Below are positions 43,668-53,422 of a DNA stretch of 64,000 nt, piece by piece. The notes beneath the pieces were generated by a model. It was not told the origin of the DNA. It searched no databases and was given only the letters and a program-made list of their open reading frames with translations. Positions within the stretch are counted from its first letter, which is position 1; each line of letters begins with the position of its first letter. Source of the DNA: Aliiroseovarius lamellibrachiae. Lineage in GTDB: Bacteria; Pseudomonadota; Alphaproteobacteria; Rhodobacterales; Rhodobacteraceae. Both the position numbers and the translations under genes were made by a program. The stretch is from the NCBI RefSeq assembly GCF_018599245.1, contig NZ_JAHEVJ010000001.1, positions 496,001-560,000 of the forward strand, written 5' to 3'.

Positions 43668-45395
43668 ATGGACTTCCTTCGCCGTTACCTCCCAATCCTT
43701 GATTGGGGCAGCCGCTATGACCGCAACGCTTTGTCGAACGATATGATCGCAGCGGTAATCGTGACGATCATGTTGATCCCACAATCATTGGCCTATGCGC
43801 TCTTGGCGGGGCTGCCGCCCGAGGCGGGCATCTACGCATCCATCGCGCCGATTGTCCTTTATGCGATCTTCGGGACCAGTCGCGCGCTGGCTGTTGGTCC
43901 CGTTGCCGTCGTTTCGCTGCTGACGGCGTCTGCGGTTGGTCAAGTTGCAGAAACAGGGACGGCGGGGTATGCAATGGCCGCGTTGACGTTGGCATTTTTG
44001 TCAGGCGGATTTTTGGTATTGCTCGGGGTCTTTCGGTTGGGATTTCTTGCGAATTTTCTAAGCCACCCGGTCATCGCGGGCTTTATCACGGCTTCGGGAA
44101 TACTTATCGCCACCAGCCAACTCAAGCATATCCTCGGCGTGGATGCCCACGGCCATACGTTGCCGCAAATGCTGGGATCACTCTTTGAACATCTGGGGCA
44201 GGTTAACTGGATCACAGTGATTATTGGGGTGTCGGCAACCGCGTTCTTGTTCTGGGTTCGCAAGAACCTGAAGCCCCTCTTAAACAAAATGGGGCTGTCG
44301 CCTCTCATGGCTGATATCCTGACCAAAGCAGGGCCCGTCGCCGCTGTTGTCGCGACGACAGTTGCTGTTTGGGGCTTCGGACTTGTGGATCGCGGCGTAA
44401 AGATTGTTGGGGACGTTCCGCAAAGTTTGCCTCCGCTCACGATGCCTAGTTTCTCTGCGGATCTGTTCGGTTCGCTGTTGGTGCCTGCGATCTTGATTTC
44501 CATCATTGGGTTCGTCGAGAGCATCTCTGTCGCGCAAACTCTCGCGGCAAAGAAGCGCCAACAAATCAAGCCCAATCAAGAACTCATCGGGCTAGGGGCG
44601 GCCAACCTTGGGGCGGCCTTTACTGGCGGTTTTCCCGTAACGGGCGGTTTTTCACGTTCAGTGGTGAACTTCGACGCAGGGGCAGAAACGCCTGCGGCGG
44701 GTATTTATACCGCGATGGGCCTGGCGATTGCTGCGCTGTTTCTGACGCCACTGGTCTACTTTTTGCCCAAAGCAACGCTCGCGGCGACGATCATTGTGGC
44801 CGTTCTCAGCCTTGTTGACCTCTCGATCCTCAAAAAAACATGGAACTACAACCGAGATGATTTTGTGGCCGTTCTTGCCACCATCGTCCTTACCTTGGGA
44901 ATGGGAGTAGAGGTTGGTGTCGCCAGCGGTGTTGCAATTTCAATCCTGCTCCATCTTTACAAGACGTCACGCCCCCATGTGGCCGAAGTCGGTCTTGTTC
45001 CTGGCAGCCAGCATTTCCGCAACATACATCGTCACAAAGTGGAAACCGATCCGACGCTCCTGGCGCTGCGCGTGGATGAAAGTCTTTACTTTATCAACGC
45101 ACGGTTTTTGCAGGACCTAATTCAGTCGCGAGTCACCGAAGGGACCAAAATTAAGAATGTTGTCTTGATGTTCTCAGCCGTAAACGAAGTCGATTACTCT
45201 GCGCTCGAAAGCCTTGAGGCGATCAACCTCCGGCTTAAAGATATGGGCATTGGGTTCCACCTATCCGAAGTAAAGGGACCAGTGATGGACCGCCTTAAGA
45301 CGTCTCACATGATCGACGATCTGAATGGTGAGGTCTACCTTTCCCAGTATGATGCAGTAATGGCGCTTACACACAGGGACGCGAAGGCGAGCTGA
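43668..45395 (+). CDS. SulP-family anion transporter with STAS domain
   Basis: 575-aa transporter with about 12 membrane helices (LIPQSLAYALLAGLPPEAGIYAS is the SulP signature near residues 35-60) and a cytoplasmic STAS domain (~455-565; VDESLYFINARFLQDLI, VNEVDYSALESLEAI). SulP proteins carry sulfate, bicarbonate or other anions. Following the sulfide-oxidation genes, export or exchange of sulfate/sulfite is a reasonable guess. The 126-base gap before it holds no gene, so it may share the operon or have its own promoter. Confidence 0.92.
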   Translation: MDFLRRYLPILDWGSRYDRNALSNDMIAAVIVTIMLIPQSLAYALLAGLPPEAGIYASIAPIVLYAIFGTSRALAVGPVAVVSLLTASAVGQVAETGTAGYAMAALTLAFLSGGFLVLLGVFRLGFLANFLSHPVIAGFITASGILIATSQLKHILGVDAHGHTLPQMLGSLFEHLGQVNWITVIIGVSATAFLFWVRKNLKPLLNKMGLSPLMADILTKAGPVAAVVATTVAVWGFGLVDRGVKIVGDVPQSLPPLTMPSFSADLFGSLLVPAILISIIGFVESISVAQTLAAKKRQQIKPNQELIGLGAANLGAAFTGGFPVTGGFSRSVVNFDAGAETPAAGIYTAMGLAIAALFLTPLVYFLPKATLAATIIVAVLSLVDLSILKKTWNYNRDDFVAVLATIVLTLGMGVEVGVASGVAISILLHLYKTSRPHVAEVGLVPGSQHFRNIHRHKVETDPTLLALRVDESLYFINARFLQDLIQSRVTEGTKIKNVVLMFSAVNEVDYSALESLEAINLRLKDMGIGFHLSEVKGPVMDRLKTSHMIDDLNGEVYLSQYDAVMALTHRDAKAS

Positions 45396-45756
45396 CACAG
45401 TCTTCGATGATCCGCGCGAGGCACGGGTGGCATTTGAAGGGGGCAGAGAATGTGGCTGGCAGGGCGTCCGAGAGCGCCCGCCTTACAGGGCCGATGGACG
45501 ATCCCATGCCAGAGCAAATCGCTAGCAGCCTTTCGCAGGATGTAATGATCAACCTAGGTGGTTCTTGAGCGTTTCGTTCTGGCTGGGTTTTGTGTCCTAC
45601 AACAAAGCCTGCATGAAGTGCCTAGTGGCTTAGATAGGTCACGCATGTTTCGTTGAAGGGATGCTAGCTGGTGCGTTGCAATCGAAAACAGTGTCTTAGC
45701 CGTGCCTAAACCTACAAAATCACCTCAGACTTCAAGAGCTAAGGTTTTGATTTTAT
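45396..45756. other. 361-base intergenic region without a convincing gene
   Basis: Between the SulP gene and tRNA-Cys. Short minus-strand frames (up to 61 codons, 45367-45552) overlap each other and the SulP end and lack ribosome sites. A weak GGGCG/CGCCC stem at 45462-45479 could end the SulP message. I see nothing else. Confidence 0.5.
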
Positions 45757-45830
45757 TGGAGGCGAGTACCGGAATCGAACCGGTGTACACGGATTTGCAA
45801 TCCGCTGCGTCACCACTCCGCCAACTCGCC
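45757..45830 (-). tRNA. tRNA-Cys (anticodon GCA)
   Basis: On the minus strand it begins GGCGAGTTGGCGGAGTGG and shows a full cloverleaf: acceptor GGCGAGT/ACTCGCC, anticodon loop ATTGCAAAT with GCA, T-loop GGTTCGATTCC, discriminator U as required for Cys, and an encoded CCA at 45757-45759. Confidence 0.95.
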
Positions 45831-46053
45831 GTCCGTGATGTTGCGCTTCTCTAGCGCCATTCTTAGTGGGTTGTCCAGAGGAGATCGGGCGAGAAAACAG
45901 AAAGTTTTGGTGGAAAAGTTTTGGGATTTGCGGCCTGCGCGAAATGTTTGCAAAATAGTTGCTATCATGCCGCACCTAACCCCTTGTGGGATTGCCGCAG
46001 ACCGCTATCTATGGCAAAACAATGCAAATGTTTCTGACACGATAGGCTCAACG

Positions 46054-46707
46054 ATGACCGATTTTGCAGCGCGCCGCACGATGATGGTGGACACACAAGT
46101 TCGCCCTTCCGATGTGACCAAATTCCCAATTATCGACGCGATGTTGTCGGTTCCGCGCGAAGATTTCGTACCGGATGCCAAGCGCGAAGCCGCCTATATG
46201 GGCGAAAACATTGATCTGGGTGCCGGGCGTGTTGTGCTGGAACCCCGCACCTTGGCCAAGATGCTGGACGCCGTTGACGTGCAACCCGATGAGATGGTGC
46301 TCGATCTTGGTTGCGGGCTTGGATACAGCTCAGCCGTCTTGGCGCGGCTTGCAGATTTTGTGGTTGCGGTTGAAAGCGACGAAGCAATGGCTGGTGAAGC
46401 GCAGGCTGCGCTGTCGGCTTTCGGTGCGGATAATGTCGCGGTCATTCACGGCGAGCCTGCGGATGGGAATGCCAAAAACGGTCCCTATGATGTGATTGTG
46501 GTTGAGGGTGCCGTTGAACAGATTCCCGACGCTGTGGTGGACCAGTTGAAAGACGGTGGGCGCATCGCGGCCATTTTCGCGGACGGAAAGCTGGGGACGG
46601 TACGTGTAGGGTATAAGATTGATGGTCAAATGGCTTGGCGTCATTCGTTTCACGCCGGCGCGCCGGTTATGTCCGGCTTCGAAACATCGCGGACGTTTGT
46701 ATTGTAA
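46054..46707 (+). CDS. pcm: Protein-L-isoaspartate O-methyltransferase-family protein
   Basis: 217-aa SAM-dependent methyltransferase of the PCMT family: RTMMVDTQVRPSDVTKFPIIDAML (the family N-terminus), VPREDFVP, VLDLGCGLGYSSAVLARLADFVVAVESD for SAM, and GGRIAAIF. In the usual role it repairs isoaspartyl residues in damaged proteins. ATG 46054 matches the family; the frame upstream to 45835 overlaps the tRNA flank. It precedes tolC, an arrangement common in alphaproteobacteria. Confidence 0.9.
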   Translation: MTDFAARRTMMVDTQVRPSDVTKFPIIDAMLSVPREDFVPDAKREAAYMGENIDLGAGRVVLEPRTLAKMLDAVDVQPDEMVLDLGCGLGYSSAVLARLADFVVAVESDEAMAGEAQAALSAFGADNVAVIHGEPADGNAKNGPYDVIVVEGAVEQIPDAVVDQLKDGGRIAAIFADGKLGTVRVGYKIDGQMAWRHSFHAGAPVMSGFETSRTFVL

Positions 46708-46765
46708 TACTCGTAAGCCCGCGCGCGGGCTGATATTGTCGAATGCAGTAGGATTGGATTGAAAA

Positions 46766-48157
46766 ATGGGTATTAAATCAAAGCTGATCAGCGTTGCCGC
46801 TGTGGCCCTGATGTCGACGACCCCGGTCGCTTGGGCCGAGAGTCTGTCTGATGCGATGGCATCGGCCTATAAATCCAGTGGTTTATTAAAGCAAAATCAG
46901 GCGATTTTGCGCGCGGCTGATGAAGATGTGGCTATTTCCCTGTCTGCTTTGCGTCCGACGATTGAATATTCCCTGAGCCATGGTTGGGCAGACACCGACG
47001 GGCGGGGGCCGACCCCCGATGGACGCCAGACAAGCGCGACCTTGACCGCCAGTATGCTGCTTTACAATTTCGGTCGCGGTAAAATGGGGGTTCAAGCCTC
47101 AAAAGAGCTGGTTCTAGCCGCACGGGATACACTTGTTGGTGTGGAGCAGAATGTGCTGCTGCGCTCTGTTCGGGCGTATCTAAATGTTCGCTCGGCGATT
47201 GAAAACGTGGCCCTTCAAGGGAACTCGGTCCGTGTTCTGACCCAAGAATTACGGGCGGCAAATGATCGGTTCGACGTCGGAGAAGTGACCCAAACTGACG
47301 TGGCCATTGCGCGTGCGCGTCTGGCATCTGCGCGCTCTGGCGAAGTCTCCGCCCGTGGACAATTGGAAATCGCTCGCGAAGAATATCGCGCGTCGGTTGG
47401 CCACTTGCCAAAAGGCCTTTCGACACCGCCACATTTGCCGGCGACAGCCAAGTCGCTGGAGGCTGCGAAATCTGTAGCCCGCCAGAGACATCCGGACATT
47501 CAAGCCGCTCAGCACCAGGTTGCAGCAGCTGAAATTGGGATCAAAGTTGCCAAGACGGCCATGATGCCATCAGTCGTCGGGCAGGCGCAAACGGCCTATA
47601 GCGATACGGTTGGTGACAGCACGCAAGGAAATTTCAACAATAGTATCGGGATTACCGTGCGCGGCGAAATTTATTCCGGTGGATTACGCTCTGCGCAATA
47701 TCGCAAAGCGGTTGCTCAGGCAGAGCAGGCACGCTCAGGCTTATACCTGTCGCGTTTGAGCGTGGATCAGAATGTGGCCAATGCTTGGTCGCAGATGGCA
47801 ATTGCAGCGGCACAGCTGGAAGCGACTGATCGACAGATTCGGGCCAGCCGTGTTGCATTGCGTGGTGCGCGTGAAGAAGCCACGCTTGGGTCGCGCACGA
47901 CCTTGGATGTTTTGAACGCGGAACAAGAGCTTCTGAATGCCGAAGCCGCGCGGATCTCGGCGCAAGCGGATCGGTATTATGCCGCTTATTCGCTGTTGTC
48001 CGCGATGGGCCTTTTGACGGCGGAGCATTTGAAACTGGGCGTCGTAACCTATGACGCAGAGGCGTATTACAACGCTGTTCGCAATGCGCCCGTGCGCCAG
48101 GTCAGCCCCCAAGGACAAAAGCTCGACGCTATTATTGAGCTTCTCGGCAAGAATTGA
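46766..48157 (+). CDS. tolC: TolC-family outer-membrane channel
   Basis: 463-aa outer-membrane efflux protein with a signal peptide (KLISVAAVALMSTTPVAWA, cleaved before ESLSD). Two long-helix repeats are separated near residue 230, with TolC signatures VGEVTQTDVAIARARLASARS and EATLGSRTTLDVLNAEQELLNAEAAR. It forms the trimeric exit duct for type I secretion and RND/ABC efflux. It lies 58 bases after pcm. Confidence 0.94.
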   Translation: MGIKSKLISVAAVALMSTTPVAWAESLSDAMASAYKSSGLLKQNQAILRAADEDVAISLSALRPTIEYSLSHGWADTDGRGPTPDGRQTSATLTASMLLYNFGRGKMGVQASKELVLAARDTLVGVEQNVLLRSVRAYLNVRSAIENVALQGNSVRVLTQELRAANDRFDVGEVTQTDVAIARARLASARSGEVSARGQLEIAREEYRASVGHLPKGLSTPPHLPATAKSLEAAKSVARQRHPDIQAAQHQVAAAEIGIKVAKTAMMPSVVGQAQTAYSDTVGDSTQGNFNNSIGITVRGEIYSGGLRSAQYRKAVAQAEQARSGLYLSRLSVDQNVANAWSQMAIAAAQLEATDRQIRASRVALRGAREEATLGSRTTLDVLNAEQELLNAEAARISAQADRYYAAYSLLSAMGLLTAEHLKLGVVTYDAEAYYNAVRNAPVRQVSPQGQKLDAIIELLGKN

Positions 48158-48235
48158 TCGCCGTGTTGTGAGAATCAGGTATGGCCTGTAAACTGCTTGT
48201 GTAAACCCCGTTAAATACGGGAAAAAGAACAGTTT

Positions 48236-49330
48236 ATGAGCAGGTATTCAGGTATGTCGGACCCCGTCACAAATGCAGAGATCGAGGATGTTCTATCCTC
48301 GATCCGTCGTCTCGTTTCCGAAAATGCCGTGCCACAACCGGCCGCCAAAGTCGTCGACACGCAACGGGATCAAGACCTGTCTCCAAAGCCTGCATTTGGG
48401 ACCGTCAGGGCGGCGGACAAGCTTGTCCTAACGCCGGACTTTCGTGTGCATGAGGCCCGAGAAGCGAAGGATGAACCGCATTCGGAGCAGGTTCCGCTTG
48501 AGGTTTCCGAGACGCCGGAAAACGAGACCGAGCTTTCCGGCTCGGTGTCCGGTGAGGTGCCACAGGATGCCCAGCCCGAACATCATAATGCGCCGGACGC
48601 GGATCCCTGGCAGGATCTGAAAGATGATGTTTCCGAGCATTTAGAATCGTCTGAACACGAAGGGGCAGATGCCAATGTTCACCAGGATCAAGCGTCTCGT
48701 GACGCAAATCCTGAGGCGGAGCCAAATCCGGAAGAGCCCTTGCAACTTAACGCAAGCGAGCAGGTGCCAGAGCAGGACACGCCAGAGCCAGAGCCAGAGA
48801 CAGAGACAGAGCCAGAGACAGAGGCAGAGCAAGAGACAGCGCAAGAGACAGCGTCAACGACCTGGCCCGCTGATATTTCTGCTTCTTTTGAGGATGTGAA
48901 TGAAGAGACGCATCTTGAAGATCGTGTCGCCGAACTTGAGGCTGCAGTGAGCGATAGCAGTGTCGAATTTGAACCCGATCTGGGCGATGCTGTTGAAGAT
49001 CTGGGGCCGGGAGTTTTCCTGCGTCAGCGTGCTGAGCGTGCGCCAATGGCCGACGATGACACATGGGAAAAGGTGGAGGCCGATGTTTCCGATTTCGTCG
49101 ACGCTGCCCGCGCCGTCGATGGGGCCGCGGTTGATACCGAAGCTGACGAAGAAGATTTGAAGCTTGGTGAAGACGCCGCTTTGATCGACGAAGATATGCT
49201 CCGTGATCTGGTGGTGCGCCTTGTGCGAGAAGAGCTTCAGGGGGCGGTCGGTGAAAAGATCACGCGAAATGTTCGGCGTTTGGTGCGCCGAGAAGTCGAG
49301 CGCGCCCTGACGCTTAAAAGCTTGGAATAA
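48236..49330 (+). CDS. PopZ-like (DUF2497-type) acidic protein
   Basis: 364-aa protein with short conserved ends and a long disordered middle. N-terminal NAEIEDVLSSIRRLVSE is the DUF2497/PopZ signature, and the C-terminal helices (EDMLRDLVVRLVREELQGAVGEKITRNVRRLVRREVERAL) resemble the PopZ oligomerisation region. Between them, ~230 residues are rich in Glu, Asp, Pro and Thr, including a run of PE/TE repeats near residues 180-205. PopZ scaffolds organise the cell pole and anchor ParB. Two starts are possible (48236 or 48254). It abuts the convergent cobQ stop. Confidence 0.7.
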   Translation: MSRYSGMSDPVTNAEIEDVLSSIRRLVSENAVPQPAAKVVDTQRDQDLSPKPAFGTVRAADKLVLTPDFRVHEAREAKDEPHSEQVPLEVSETPENETELSGSVSGEVPQDAQPEHHNAPDADPWQDLKDDVSEHLESSEHEGADANVHQDQASRDANPEAEPNPEEPLQLNASEQVPEQDTPEPEPETETEPETEAEQETAQETASTTWPADISASFEDVNEETHLEDRVAELEAAVSDSSVEFEPDLGDAVEDLGPGVFLRQRAERAPMADDDTWEKVEADVSDFVDAARAVDGAAVDTEADEEDLKLGEDAALIDEDMLRDLVVRLVREELQGAVGEKITRNVRRLVRREVERALTLKSLE

Positions 49331-49334
49331 TACC

Positions 49335-50780
49335 CTATTTTGCGATTGAAAGCAGCATGTCGAGGTCAAGATGCGCTTCGATATGCTGCGCCAATGCGTC
49401 TAGGGTCGCCTCAACCTGTCCGTCGTAACTGGCGTCAGAGACGCGGGCCCCAAGCCCGGTCAGATATTGGCGCCGAAAGCCGTCAGCAGAGAATAAACCG
49501 TGTAAGTAACAGCCGCGCACACGCCCGGTTTCATTGCTTGCGCCTTCCGCTCTCTCACCGATCGACAACCAAGCTCGCGCGGTGTCAGGGCCCTCCGTGC
49601 GTCCGAGATGAATTTCGTAACCTTGCAGGGTCTCGCCGCTGTTACGATCTATTGCTTCGGTTCGGCTAAGGGTTTTCTTCGGCTCAAGCTTGGTCACAAC
49701 ATCCAAATGGCCCAAGCCTGGAACACGACCGGGGTTGCCCTCAATGCCGTTATCATCACAGATTTCGCGCCCCAGCATTTGATAGCCACCACAGATACCC
49801 AGAACATGGCCACCACGGCGGGTATGAGCTTGCAGGTCGATGTCCCATCCTTGGCGACGGAACTCTGCAAGGTCGGAAATAGTAGATTTGGATCCAGGGA
49901 TTAAGACGAGGTCCGCATCAAGGGGCAGGGGGCGGCCCGGTTCAATGATTTCAACAGTCACATCCGGTTCATTCACCAGTGGGTCAAGATCATCAAAATT
50001 GGCGATGCGCCCCAGTTTTGGCACCACGATTTTGAACCGCCCCCCCTTGCGGGTGGCGATGTCGAGCACATCTTCGGCAGGTAATTTCCAGGCGTCGGCA
50101 AACCACGGAAGCGTGCCTAAATCCGACCAACCTGTCCGGGTCGCAATCTCTTTTGCGCCATCAGAAAAAAGTGCAACATCCCCTCGGAACTTGTTGACAA
50201 GAAAGGCTTTGATCAGGCTTTGATCGCTTTTTGGCAAAACGGCATGGGTGCCAACAAGCTGTGCAATCACGCCGCCCCGATCAATATCACCCGCCAGAAC
50301 CACCGGGACATGTGCAGCCTCTGCAAATCCCATGTTGGCGATGTCGCCCGAGCGCAGGTTGATCTCAGCCGGGCTTCCCGCCCCCTCTACAATGACCAGA
50401 TCGCGACCCTGTTTCAGACGCTCAAAGCTTTCCAGCACCCGCGGCATAAGCGTTGATTTCATCTTGCCATAGTCACGCGCGCGCAAGGTGGTCAGGCGCT
50501 GGCCTTGGACAATCACCTGTGCGCCTGTCTCCGTCTCAGGTTTCAGCAGAACCGGGTTCATATCCACAATGGGATCAAGACCACAGGCGCGGGCCTGAAG
50601 GGCCTGTGCGCGGCCAATTTCACCGCCATCTGCGGTCACAGCGGCGTTGTTGGACATGTTCTGCGGCTTGAATGGTGCCACGGACAGGCCGCGTTTTACA
50701 CAGGCTCGTGCGATGCCCGCGACAAGCATGGACTTTCCGACGTTAGAGCCGGCGCCCTGGATCATGATCGATTTACTCAT
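49335..50780 (-). CDS. cobQ: Cobyric acid synthase
   Basis: 481-aa glutamine-dependent amidase of cobalamin synthesis that amidates four carboxylates of the corrin ring. The N-terminal ATP domain starts [21 protein letters not shown], with [12 protein letters not shown] and [16 protein letters not shown]. The C-terminal class I glutamine amidotransferase has the nucleophile Cys in [11 protein letters not shown] and a His in YLHGLF. No other cob genes are adjacent. Confidence 0.96.
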   Translation of the reverse strand: MSKSIMIQGAGSNVGKSMLVAGIARACVKRGLSVAPFKPQNMSNNAAVTADGGEIGRAQALQARACGLDPIVDMNPVLLKPETETGAQVIVQGQRLTTLRARDYGKMKSTLMPRVLESFERLKQGRDLVIVEGAGSPAEINLRSGDIANMGFAEAAHVPVVLAGDIDRGGVIAQLVGTHAVLPKSDQSLIKAFLVNKFRGDVALFSDGAKEIATRTGWSDLGTLPWFADAWKLPAEDVLDIATRKGGRFKIVVPKLGRIANFDDLDPLVNEPDVTVEIIEPGRPLPLDADLVLIPGSKSTISDLAEFRRQGWDIDLQAHTRRGGHVLGICGGYQMLGREICDDNGIEGNPGRVPGLGHLDVVTKLEPKKTLSRTEAIDRNSGETLQGYEIHLGRTEGPDTARAWLSIGERAEGASNETGRVRGCYLHGLFSADGFRRQYLTGLGARVSDASYDGQVEATLDALAQHIEAHLDLDMLLSIAK

Positions 50781-50864
50781 GCCCTCTGCTTATGAAATTT
50801 CATGCGCGCTGCACAGCCCCCGCACGACAGGAATTTACGGGGGGGCGACATATGTGGTTGATGC

Positions 50865-50894
50865 AAAGAAAAACGCGCCACAATTGGGCGCGTT
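50865..50894 (-). terminator. Terminator after the DUF6280 gene
   Basis: AACGCGCC (50872-50879) pairs with GGCGCGTT (50887-50894); on the minus strand the stem runs into TTTTTCTTT. It lies 28 bases past the stop. Confidence 0.85.
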
Positions 50895-50921
50895 CTTTTC
50901 GTGCTAACGGCTAAGGCGGTG

Positions 50922-51239
50922 TTAGGCCGCTTCGGCTTGTGCTGCATTGCGACGTTCGCTTTCTTCGCGGCTGAGCGCCACAGAGGTACGAATGCCTTTG
51001 TCGACAAATTCCATCAGGCCTTTGACCACACGTTCGTTCGGGTCGATGCCCGCACAGCTTAAGACCTCACGTCCGTCACGCGACCGTGCCCAACGGGCAA
51101 TTTGGTCCGGCCCATTGCCGTATTTCTTGTCATCTGCAATTGCATCATCAAGGGCAGCCAGCACAACAGCGGCAAAAAGCTTGCGTGCGCGATTGCCTTG
51201 TTCGTGATTGAATGCAGTACCGTCTACGGAATCCAACAT
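50922..51239 (-). CDS. DUF6280 family protein
   Basis: 105-aa soluble, helix-rich protein matching the DUF6280 family, known to me mainly from Rhodobacterales (NRARKLFAAVVLAALDDAI, DDKKYGNGPDQIARWARS, GREVLSCAGIDPNERV). The function is unknown. It is a single-gene unit, divergent from efp, with a clear terminator. It is a useful taxon marker. Confidence 0.8.
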   Translation of the reverse strand: MLDSVDGTAFNHEQGNRARKLFAAVVLAALDDAIADDKKYGNGPDQIARWARSRDGREVLSCAGIDPNERVVKGLMEFVDKGIRTSVALSREESERRNAAQAEAA

Positions 51240-51465
51240 GGTTGTCCTTTACGTTTCTTGCTTGCGCTCACATGGCGTTCGGCCAATATGGCGTTTTCCC
51301 CGCGATTCGATATCCCCCTCAGCGCATGGCTGCCATGCTTTTGTTGCATAGCTGTTACAATGCGAAGTGCAGGGTAAAGCGAGCATGGCGTCGTCTTGCA
51401 TGGGGAAGACCCGCAAGATATAGGTGCATCCAGACAAAAATCAACCTTTTAAAGGGTCCAACACC

Positions 51466-52029
51466 ATGGCCAAGATCAATGGCAACGAAATCCGCCCCGG
51501 CAATGTGCTGGAACATAACAACGGCCTATGGGCCGCCGTCAAAGTCGACCACGTCAAGCCCGGCAAGGGCGGCGCCTTTGCTCAGGTCGAACTGCGCAAC
51601 CTGCGCAACGGGTCCAAACTGAACGAACGGTTCCGGTCAGCAGACAAAGTGGAACGTGTACGTCTGGAGCAAAAAGACCAGCAATTTCTGTATGAAAGCA
51701 GTGGTATGCTGGTATTTATGGACACTGAAACCTATGAGCAAATCGAATTGCCAGCAGAGCTTTTGGGCGATCGCCGCCCGTTCCTGCAGGACGGTATGAC
51801 CATTGTGGTTGAGTTCTATGACGACGAAGCTTTGAATGCGACTGTGCCCCAAAAGGTGACCTGCGTCGTGGTGGAAACCGAGCCAGTTGTGAAAGGTCAG
51901 ACCGCCGCCAACAGCTTTAAGCCTGCGATTTTGGACAATGGCGTTAAGGTTATGGTGCCGCCTTTTGTGGGCCAGGACGAAGCAATTGTGGTTAACACCG
52001 AGTCGATGGAATACTCAGAACGCGCTTAA
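51466..52029 (+). CDS. efp: Elongation factor P
   Basis: 187-aa translation factor that relieves ribosome stalling at polyproline. There are three OB-type domains; KPGKGGAF puts the modifiable lysine at residue 34, and the C-terminal EF-P signature region [20 protein letters not shown] is present. ATG 51466 (MAKINGNEI) is the family start. A terminator follows 21 bases after the stop. Confidence 0.97.
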   Translation: MAKINGNEIRPGNVLEHNNGLWAAVKVDHVKPGKGGAFAQVELRNLRNGSKLNERFRSADKVERVRLEQKDQQFLYESSGMLVFMDTETYEQIELPAELLGDRRPFLQDGMTIVVEFYDDEALNATVPQKVTCVVVETEPVVKGQTAANSFKPAILDNGVKVMVPPFVGQDEAIVVNTESMEYSERA

Positions 52030-52050
52030 GTTTCTGAAAATTCTAGTTAC

Positions 52051-52081
52051 AAAGGGGCAGGGCGATGGCGCTGCCCTTTTT
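52051..52081 (+). terminator. Intrinsic terminator after efp
   Basis: AAAGGGGCAG (52051-52060) pairs with CTGCCCTTTT (52071-52080), one G-T pair included, and the stem ends in a T-tract. It precedes the RluE-type ATG at 52095 by 14 bases, which argues against the earlier in-frame start at 52065. Confidence 0.85.
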
Positions 52082-52094
52082 ATTTGAGGATCAG

Positions 52095-52670
52095 ATGACC
52101 ACCATTCTCTTCAACAAGCCCTTTAATGTGCTGTCGCAATTTACCGACAAAAGCCTTGAGGCAAGCAACCGCGAGACATTATCGACCTATATCGACATCC
52201 CCAAGGTCTATGCCGCCGGACGGTTGGATCGCGACAGCGAGGGGCTTTTGGTGCTGACGGACAATGGCGGCTTGCAGGCCAAGATTGCCAATCCAAAATT
52301 CAAGCTTGAGAAAACATATTGGGCGCAGGTCGAAGGTGAACCGGAAGAGGCCGCGTTAAAGGCGTTGGCAAAAGGGGTGGATCTAAAGGACGGACGCACG
52401 CGTCCGGCCAAGGTCACACGCATGTCTGAACCACAAATGCTCTGGCCGCGCACGCCACCTATTCGGGTGCGCAAATCTATTCCCGATACTTGGGTCGAAA
52501 TTACGATCAGCGAGGGGCGAAACCGACAGGTGCGCCGCATGACCGCCGCGATTGGTCACCCAACCTTACGGCTCATCCGGTATCGCATTGGGGATTGGAC
52601 GTTGGATGGGATTCCTACGGGACATTGGACCTATGCACCTGAGCGTCCGCGCTTTGGTGGGAATTTGTAA
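52095..52670 (+). CDS. rRNA large-subunit pseudouridine synthase, RluE type
   Basis: 191-aa RsuA/RluE-family pseudouridine synthase. The catalytic Asp lies in [16 protein letters not shown], and KTYWAQVEG and [23 protein letters not shown] are the other family motifs. It lacks an N-terminal S4 domain, as RluE does. ATG 52095 ([10 protein letters not shown]) follows TGAGGA. The target position in 23S rRNA is inferred from the family only. Confidence 0.9.
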   Translation: MTTILFNKPFNVLSQFTDKSLEASNRETLSTYIDIPKVYAAGRLDRDSEGLLVLTDNGGLQAKIANPKFKLEKTYWAQVEGEPEEAALKALAKGVDLKDGRTRPAKVTRMSEPQMLWPRTPPIRVRKSIPDTWVEITISEGRNRQVRRMTAAIGHPTLRLIRYRIGDWTLDGIPTGHWTYAPERPRFGGNL

Positions 52671-52681
52671 TCCCCGTCGTT

Positions 52682-53422
52682 TTACGCGGGCCAGCTCACT
52701 TTTGCATCACCTGCCATCATCTCGCCACTTGCCCGGTCAAAACGCAGATATGCGATCGCCAGCCCACCTGATTGGGTGAACAAAGTGCCGGCGGGCTTGC
52801 CACTTGCGGTGATCTCCGTGCCCACGGGGGCGTGCCCCGAAATTCGCACCTGCACCAAGCCTTTGCGCAGCTCAGTTTTGTGCTTCATGCGCGCTGTGAC
52901 CTCTTGGCCCACATAGCATCCCTTGCGAAAATCAACGCCGTGCAGCCGTTCAAACCCGGCCTCAAGAATGTAACTTTCAGAGCTCAGCTCAATTCCGGTT
53001 TCCGGGATCACATGGGCCACACGCACCGCGTCAAAATCCCCCTGTTCTGAAGGGCGACCATCATAGGCGCGCCAGCCCATATCCGGGTGGCGTGGATCGG
53101 GAAATGCCCCTTCGGGCGTCTCAGACAGGCCGCGCGCAGGCACGATATCTGTGGCAGAGATTTGCACATCGGCGCGCAATTTGTACATGGTCAGGCGTTG
53201 TGTAAGACCCGGCGCCAAACTGCTGTGGACATCCAAAAGAATGCCATCGTCTGTTGCGATCAGAAAGAAGTCAGCAAGGTATTTTCCTTGTGGCGTCAAC
53301 ATTGCGGCATAAAGCATCCCATCCGACAGGCCTTTGATATCATTAGTGATAAGGCCCTGCAGGAACTCGGTGCGATCCGCGCCGGTCAGGCATAAAACCG
53401 TTCTGTCAGTGGTACGGGTCAT
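52682..53422 (-). CDS. ygfZ: YgfZ/GcvT-like folate-binding Fe-S assembly protein
   Basis: 246-aa relative of GcvT and IBA57 that acts in Fe-S cluster assembly or repair. The signature KGCYVGQEVTARMKHKTELRKGL is complete, including the conserved Cys, and LQGLITNDIKGL is at the N-terminus. Its ATG overlaps the stop of the ABC exporter gene (ATGA), giving an operon phosphatase-exporter-ygfZ. Confidence 0.92.
   Translation of the reverse strand: MTRTTDRTVLCLTGADRTEFLQGLITNDIKGLSDGMLYAAMLTPQGKYLADFFLIATDDGILLDVHSSLAPGLTQRLTMYKLRADVQISATDIVPARGLSETPEGAFPDPRHPDMGWRAYDGRPSEQGDFDAVRVAHVIPETGIELSSESYILEAGFERLHGVDFRKGCYVGQEVTARMKHKTELRKGLVQVRISGHAPVGTEITASGKPAGTLFTQSGGLAIAYLRFDRASGEMMAGDAKVSWPA

Noticed and set aside
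45335-45552. Two overlapping 60-codon minus-strand frames near the SulP end
   Set aside because: They overlap each other and the SulP 3' end, and neither has a start signal or family match.
45757-45830. tRNA-Cys as an integration (att) site
   Set aside because: I noticed no duplicated tRNA 3' end, no integrase and no mobile cargo on either side.
48780-48850. Short tandem GAGCCAGAGACA-like repeats, possible CRISPR or satellite
   Set aside because: The units are in frame and encode Glu/Pro/Thr repeats of the PopZ-like protein; there are no spacers.
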